Shown here: positions 6,390 through 8,361 of the stretch, piece by piece
How the letters are laid out: each line of letters begins with the position of its first letter
How positions within the stretch are numbered: position 1 is the stretch's first letter
Assembly (NCBI GenBank): GCA_030632405.1
Contig: DAOVUU010000084.1
Location: forward strand, 1-8,361
Length of the DNA stretch: 8,361 nt
Direction: 5' to 3'
Source: Desulfobulbaceae bacterium
GTDB taxonomy: Bacteria > Desulfobacterota > Desulfobulbia > Desulfobulbales > Desulfocapsaceae
Notes under the pieces: generated by a model
Told to the model about the DNA's origin: nothing
The model's input: only the letters and a program-made list of their open reading frames with translations
The model's database searches: none
Position numbers and translations under genes: made by a program

Positions 6390-8123
6390 ATGAATTTTAT
6401 ACTTACTTCATTCACCAGAGTCGGCTTTTTTCTCTGCACAGTCTTCATCCTGTCCAGTTGTGCTGAAAAAGTCTCCTATAACACACTATCTTTAAATCGG
6501 ATTCTTTCTGACTCCCCTGAGCCGAAAATTGCAGAAATACCTGCAGAAGCTGATCCGGATTTACAACTTTTGGAAACAGGTCCTGAGATGTGCCTTGACC
6601 AGGAGTTGGTGGCACTCAGTAAAACAGGGGTCTGGGCTATGGATCCTGAACCTGTAACTCTGGCACCATCGCAAGACGCAACATACGACTTTCCGATTGT
6701 GAGAAACAAACAAGTAGACATGTATCTCGACTTATTTCAGAATAGCCAGAGAAAACAATTTGGTCGGTGGCTTGCCCGGTCGACAAAATATCAGCCATTA
6801 ATTGCAAAAGAATTAACCGAGGCTGGACTACCACTTGATTTAATCTATCTCTCAATGATTGAAAGCGGTTTTATCCAGCGTGCCCAGTCTAAGTCTCGAG
6901 CAGTCGGCCTCTGGCAATTCATGCGGGCAACCGGCAGGCAGTATAATTTGAAAGTTGATAAATATGTTGACGAGAGAAGAAACGCTGTAAAATCATCCAA
7001 AGCAGCCGCCAGGTATCTTTCTGATCTATACAAGGAGTTCGGGGACTGGCACCTTGCTGTAGCTGCCTATAATGGTGGCCCGGGCAAGGTACGTGGTGGT
7101 TTAAAACGATACAAGGTGGATAATTTCTGGGATCTGGCAAGTCATAAATATTTAAAACTGGAAACCAAACGATACGTGCCTAAGCTGATTGCAGCCATCA
7201 TTATTGCCAAAGATCCTGAAAAGTATGGCTTCTATAATGTTCCATACCAAAAGCAGTTGCATTATGACACTTTGCAGGTTGGCCCCGGCATGCCCCTAGA
7301 TGCTGTGGCATTGATCAGCAGCAGCACTACCAAACAAATCAAACGATTAAATCAGGAACTGCGGCAGAGTCAAACCCCGCTTAATAGAAGTTCTTATACT
7401 ATTAATATCCCCAGATCTTCTTCCGCCTCCGCTGAGAGAAATTTAGCCAGACTCCATTCTACGGTCAGTACCGGGTTTAAATCCCATAAAATAAAACAAG
7501 GTGAAACTCTTTCAACAATCTGTAAAAAATATGACATTAATAAGACAACTCTCCTCAAGGTTAATAATCTCCGAAGCGCAAAACTTGTGACAGGAAGAAA
7601 TCTCAGAATTCCATACTCCACGGTGACCTATCAGCTATTACCCAAAGGCACCAGTGATGCCTTGGCGGCATATAAAGAAAGTCTTATTCTTCACCAGATC
7701 AAGCCAGGTGAAACCATCTCAAAAATTGCCTTCAAATACAACGTTCCTCCTGGGATGATCGTACAATGGAATGGCCTTGAGAGCGTTCACAGGATTCGCG
7801 CAGGCCAGCAGCTCGCCCTCTATATTAATCAGGGTGGAGACCACTCTTCAAAAAATGATTCAAGGCCTGTTGTCACAAAAAAGAAAACCAGCCCCAGCCA
7901 AGCCAGAAAATCTGACAAAATTGCCGTCTTATCTGCAGAAAAAAAGAAAACTCATATTTTGAACTCCTCAAATCCATACAGATGGTATCAGGTTCAAAAT
8001 GGAGATTCCCTCTGGACTATATCCAGGAAATTCAAGATATCCACGGCAGAAATCAAAAAATGGAACAACCTTAAATCCAATCTTATCCATCCCGGAAAAA
8101 CTCTGAAACTGAAAAATGTGTAG
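6390..8123 (+). CDS. mltD: MltD-type membrane-bound lytic murein transglycosylase lipoprotein with three LysM repeats
   Basis: The enzyme cleaves the MurNAc-GlcNAc bond of peptidoglycan, leaving 1,6-anhydro-MurNAc ends. The N-terminus is a lipoprotein signal with lipobox L21-S-S-C24; Ala/Glu after the Cys suggests outer-membrane anchoring. After a Pro/Glu-rich linker and a helical lead-in (about 100-145) comes the SLT family-1 domain (about 145-240): IES with catalytic Glu158, AVGLWQFMRATGR (171-183), and AYNGGPGKV (226-234). Three LysM repeats bind glycan: about 364-408, 434-478 and 532-575, each with a K/N-x-G-[ED] start. LysM3 is set off by a Lys/Ser-rich linker (about 482-530). With 577 residues it is longer than E. 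coli MltD (452 residues, two LysM). The ATG is chosen because it gives a correctly placed signal peptide; no clear ribosome site precedes it (TACTTTCCC). It is divergent from the PBP gene, suggesting balanced control of wall synthesis and cleavage. The mltD symbol rests on domain order and motifs. Confidence 0.96.
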   Translation: MNFILTSFTRVGFFLCTVFILSSCAEKVSYNTLSLNRILSDSPEPKIAEIPAEADPDLQLLETGPEMCLDQELVALSKTGVWAMDPEPVTLAPSQDATYDFPIVRNKQVDMYLDLFQNSQRKQFGRWLARSTKYQPLIAKELTEAGLPLDLIYLSMIESGFIQRAQSKSRAVGLWQFMRATGRQYNLKVDKYVDERRNAVKSSKAAARYLSDLYKEFGDWHLAVAAYNGGPGKVRGGLKRYKVDNFWDLASHKYLKLETKRYVPKLIAAIIIAKDPEKYGFYNVPYQKQLHYDTLQVGPGMPLDAVALISSSTTKQIKRLNQELRQSQTPLNRSSYTINIPRSSSASAERNLARLHSTVSTGFKSHKIKQGETLSTICKKYDINKTTLLKVNNLRSAKLVTGRNLRIPYSTVTYQLLPKGTSDALAAYKESLILHQIKPGETISKIAFKYNVPPGMIVQWNGLESVHRIRAGQQLALYINQGGDHSSKNDSRPVVTKKKTSPSQARKSDKIAVLSAEKKKTHILNSSNPYRWYQVQNGDSLWTISRKFKISTAEIKKWNNLKSNLIHPGKTLKLKNV

Positions 8124-8138
8124 AGCTGCCAGACAGCT
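8124..8138 (+). terminator. Weak hairpin directly after the mltD-like stop codon
   Basis: AGCTG (8124-8128) and CAGCT (8134-8138) form five pairs around the loop CCAGA, immediately after the TAG stop at 8121-8123, followed by TTTGCTCATTT. The stem is short and the T-run broken, so termination efficiency is doubtful. A second small hairpin, TCACC/GGTGA (8176-8180 with 8187-8191), follows 38 bases later. Nothing else is recognised up to 8293. Confidence 0.25.
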
Positions 8139-8293
8139 TTGCTCATTTGACCGATCCCTTAAAACTCCATTATTCTCACCTTTTAGGGTGACAACGGGTG
8201 CAAGGATGCCTACCGTGCTGGATATTCCGGTTTAAATACAGATCTTTTATTATCACAGCTAACCCGCACTTCTCACCATGGAATGTTTTTAAA

Positions 8294-8361
8294 ATGACAG
8301 TTTCACCTTTCCCTGCAAATGAATACAACGATGATGTTCACCTGATAGAACATGAGAACCA
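8294..8361 (+). CDS. Possible start of a downstream gene, cut by the window end
   Basis: ATG at 8294 opens a frame that stays open for 22 codons to the window edge, beginning MTVSPFPANEYN and continuing with a mix of acidic and hydrophobic residues that looks protein-like. GGAA at 8280-8283 is a poorly spaced ribosome site. The frame is also open upstream to at least a GTG at 8198, so the start is uncertain. I do not recognise the family. It would be in the same direction as the mltD-like gene, 170 bases after it. Confidence 0.4.
   Translation, partial: MTVSPFPANEYNDDVHLIEHEN

Noticed and set aside
6236..6466. 76-codon plus-strand open frame overlapping the start of the mltD-like gene
   Set aside because: It overlaps the lipoprotein signal sequence in another frame by 77 bases, has no ribosome site, and shows no domain or membrane pattern.
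8194..8216. Possible riboswitch-like element (ACGG ... CCGT around GGATGCC)
   Set aside because: I compared it with the c-di-GMP (GEMM) consensus. The conserved core is missing and the pairing is only four bases, so no riboswitch is called.

Overview
This 8.4-kb chromosomal segment comes from a Gram-negative bacterium. Two proteins carry lipobox signal peptides, and a class A penicillin-binding protein and an MltD-like lytic transglycosylase point to a thin periplasmic peptidoglycan under an outer membrane. The style of the proteins, moderate GC and long intergenic spacers with palindromes suggest Desulfobacterota (perhaps Desulfobulbales). That assignment rests on resemblance, not on a marker gene.

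Layout. (1) 1-567, plus strand: the 3' part of a conserved protein of uncertain function whose start lies left of the window. It is convergent, with a 19-base gap, to (2) 587-2425, minus strand: a 612-residue lipoprotein with TPR-like helical repeats. (3) 2426-2634: a spacer with a candidate promoter and an imperfect palindrome of about 52 bases that would fall in the lipoprotein leader. (4) 2635-5973, minus strand: a 1112-residue bifunctional class A PBP with intact glycosyltransferase and transpeptidase motifs and about 240 extra residues inside the transpeptidase domain. (5) 5974-6389: a 416-base divergent spacer without a credible gene but with several inverted and direct repeats. (6) 6390-8123, plus strand: an MltD-type lytic transglycosylase lipoprotein with three LysM repeats. 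(7) 8124-8293: a spacer with weak hairpins. (8) 8294 to the edge: the possible start of another gene.

How they fit together. The window is a cell-wall growth cluster: a glycan-strand synthase/crosslinker (PBP), a glycan-cleaving enzyme (MltD-like) transcribed divergently from it, and a putative outer-membrane TPR lipoprotein downstream of the PBP. The most interesting hypothesis is that the TPR lipoprotein is a cognate activator of the PBP, analogous to LpoA/PBP1a and LpoB/PBP1b of E. coli, with the large insertion as docking or regulatory module. Only gene adjacency, the lipobox, the TPR-like fold and the insertion support this; the interaction is inferred. No mobile-element gene, CRISPR array, tRNA or rRNA was seen.
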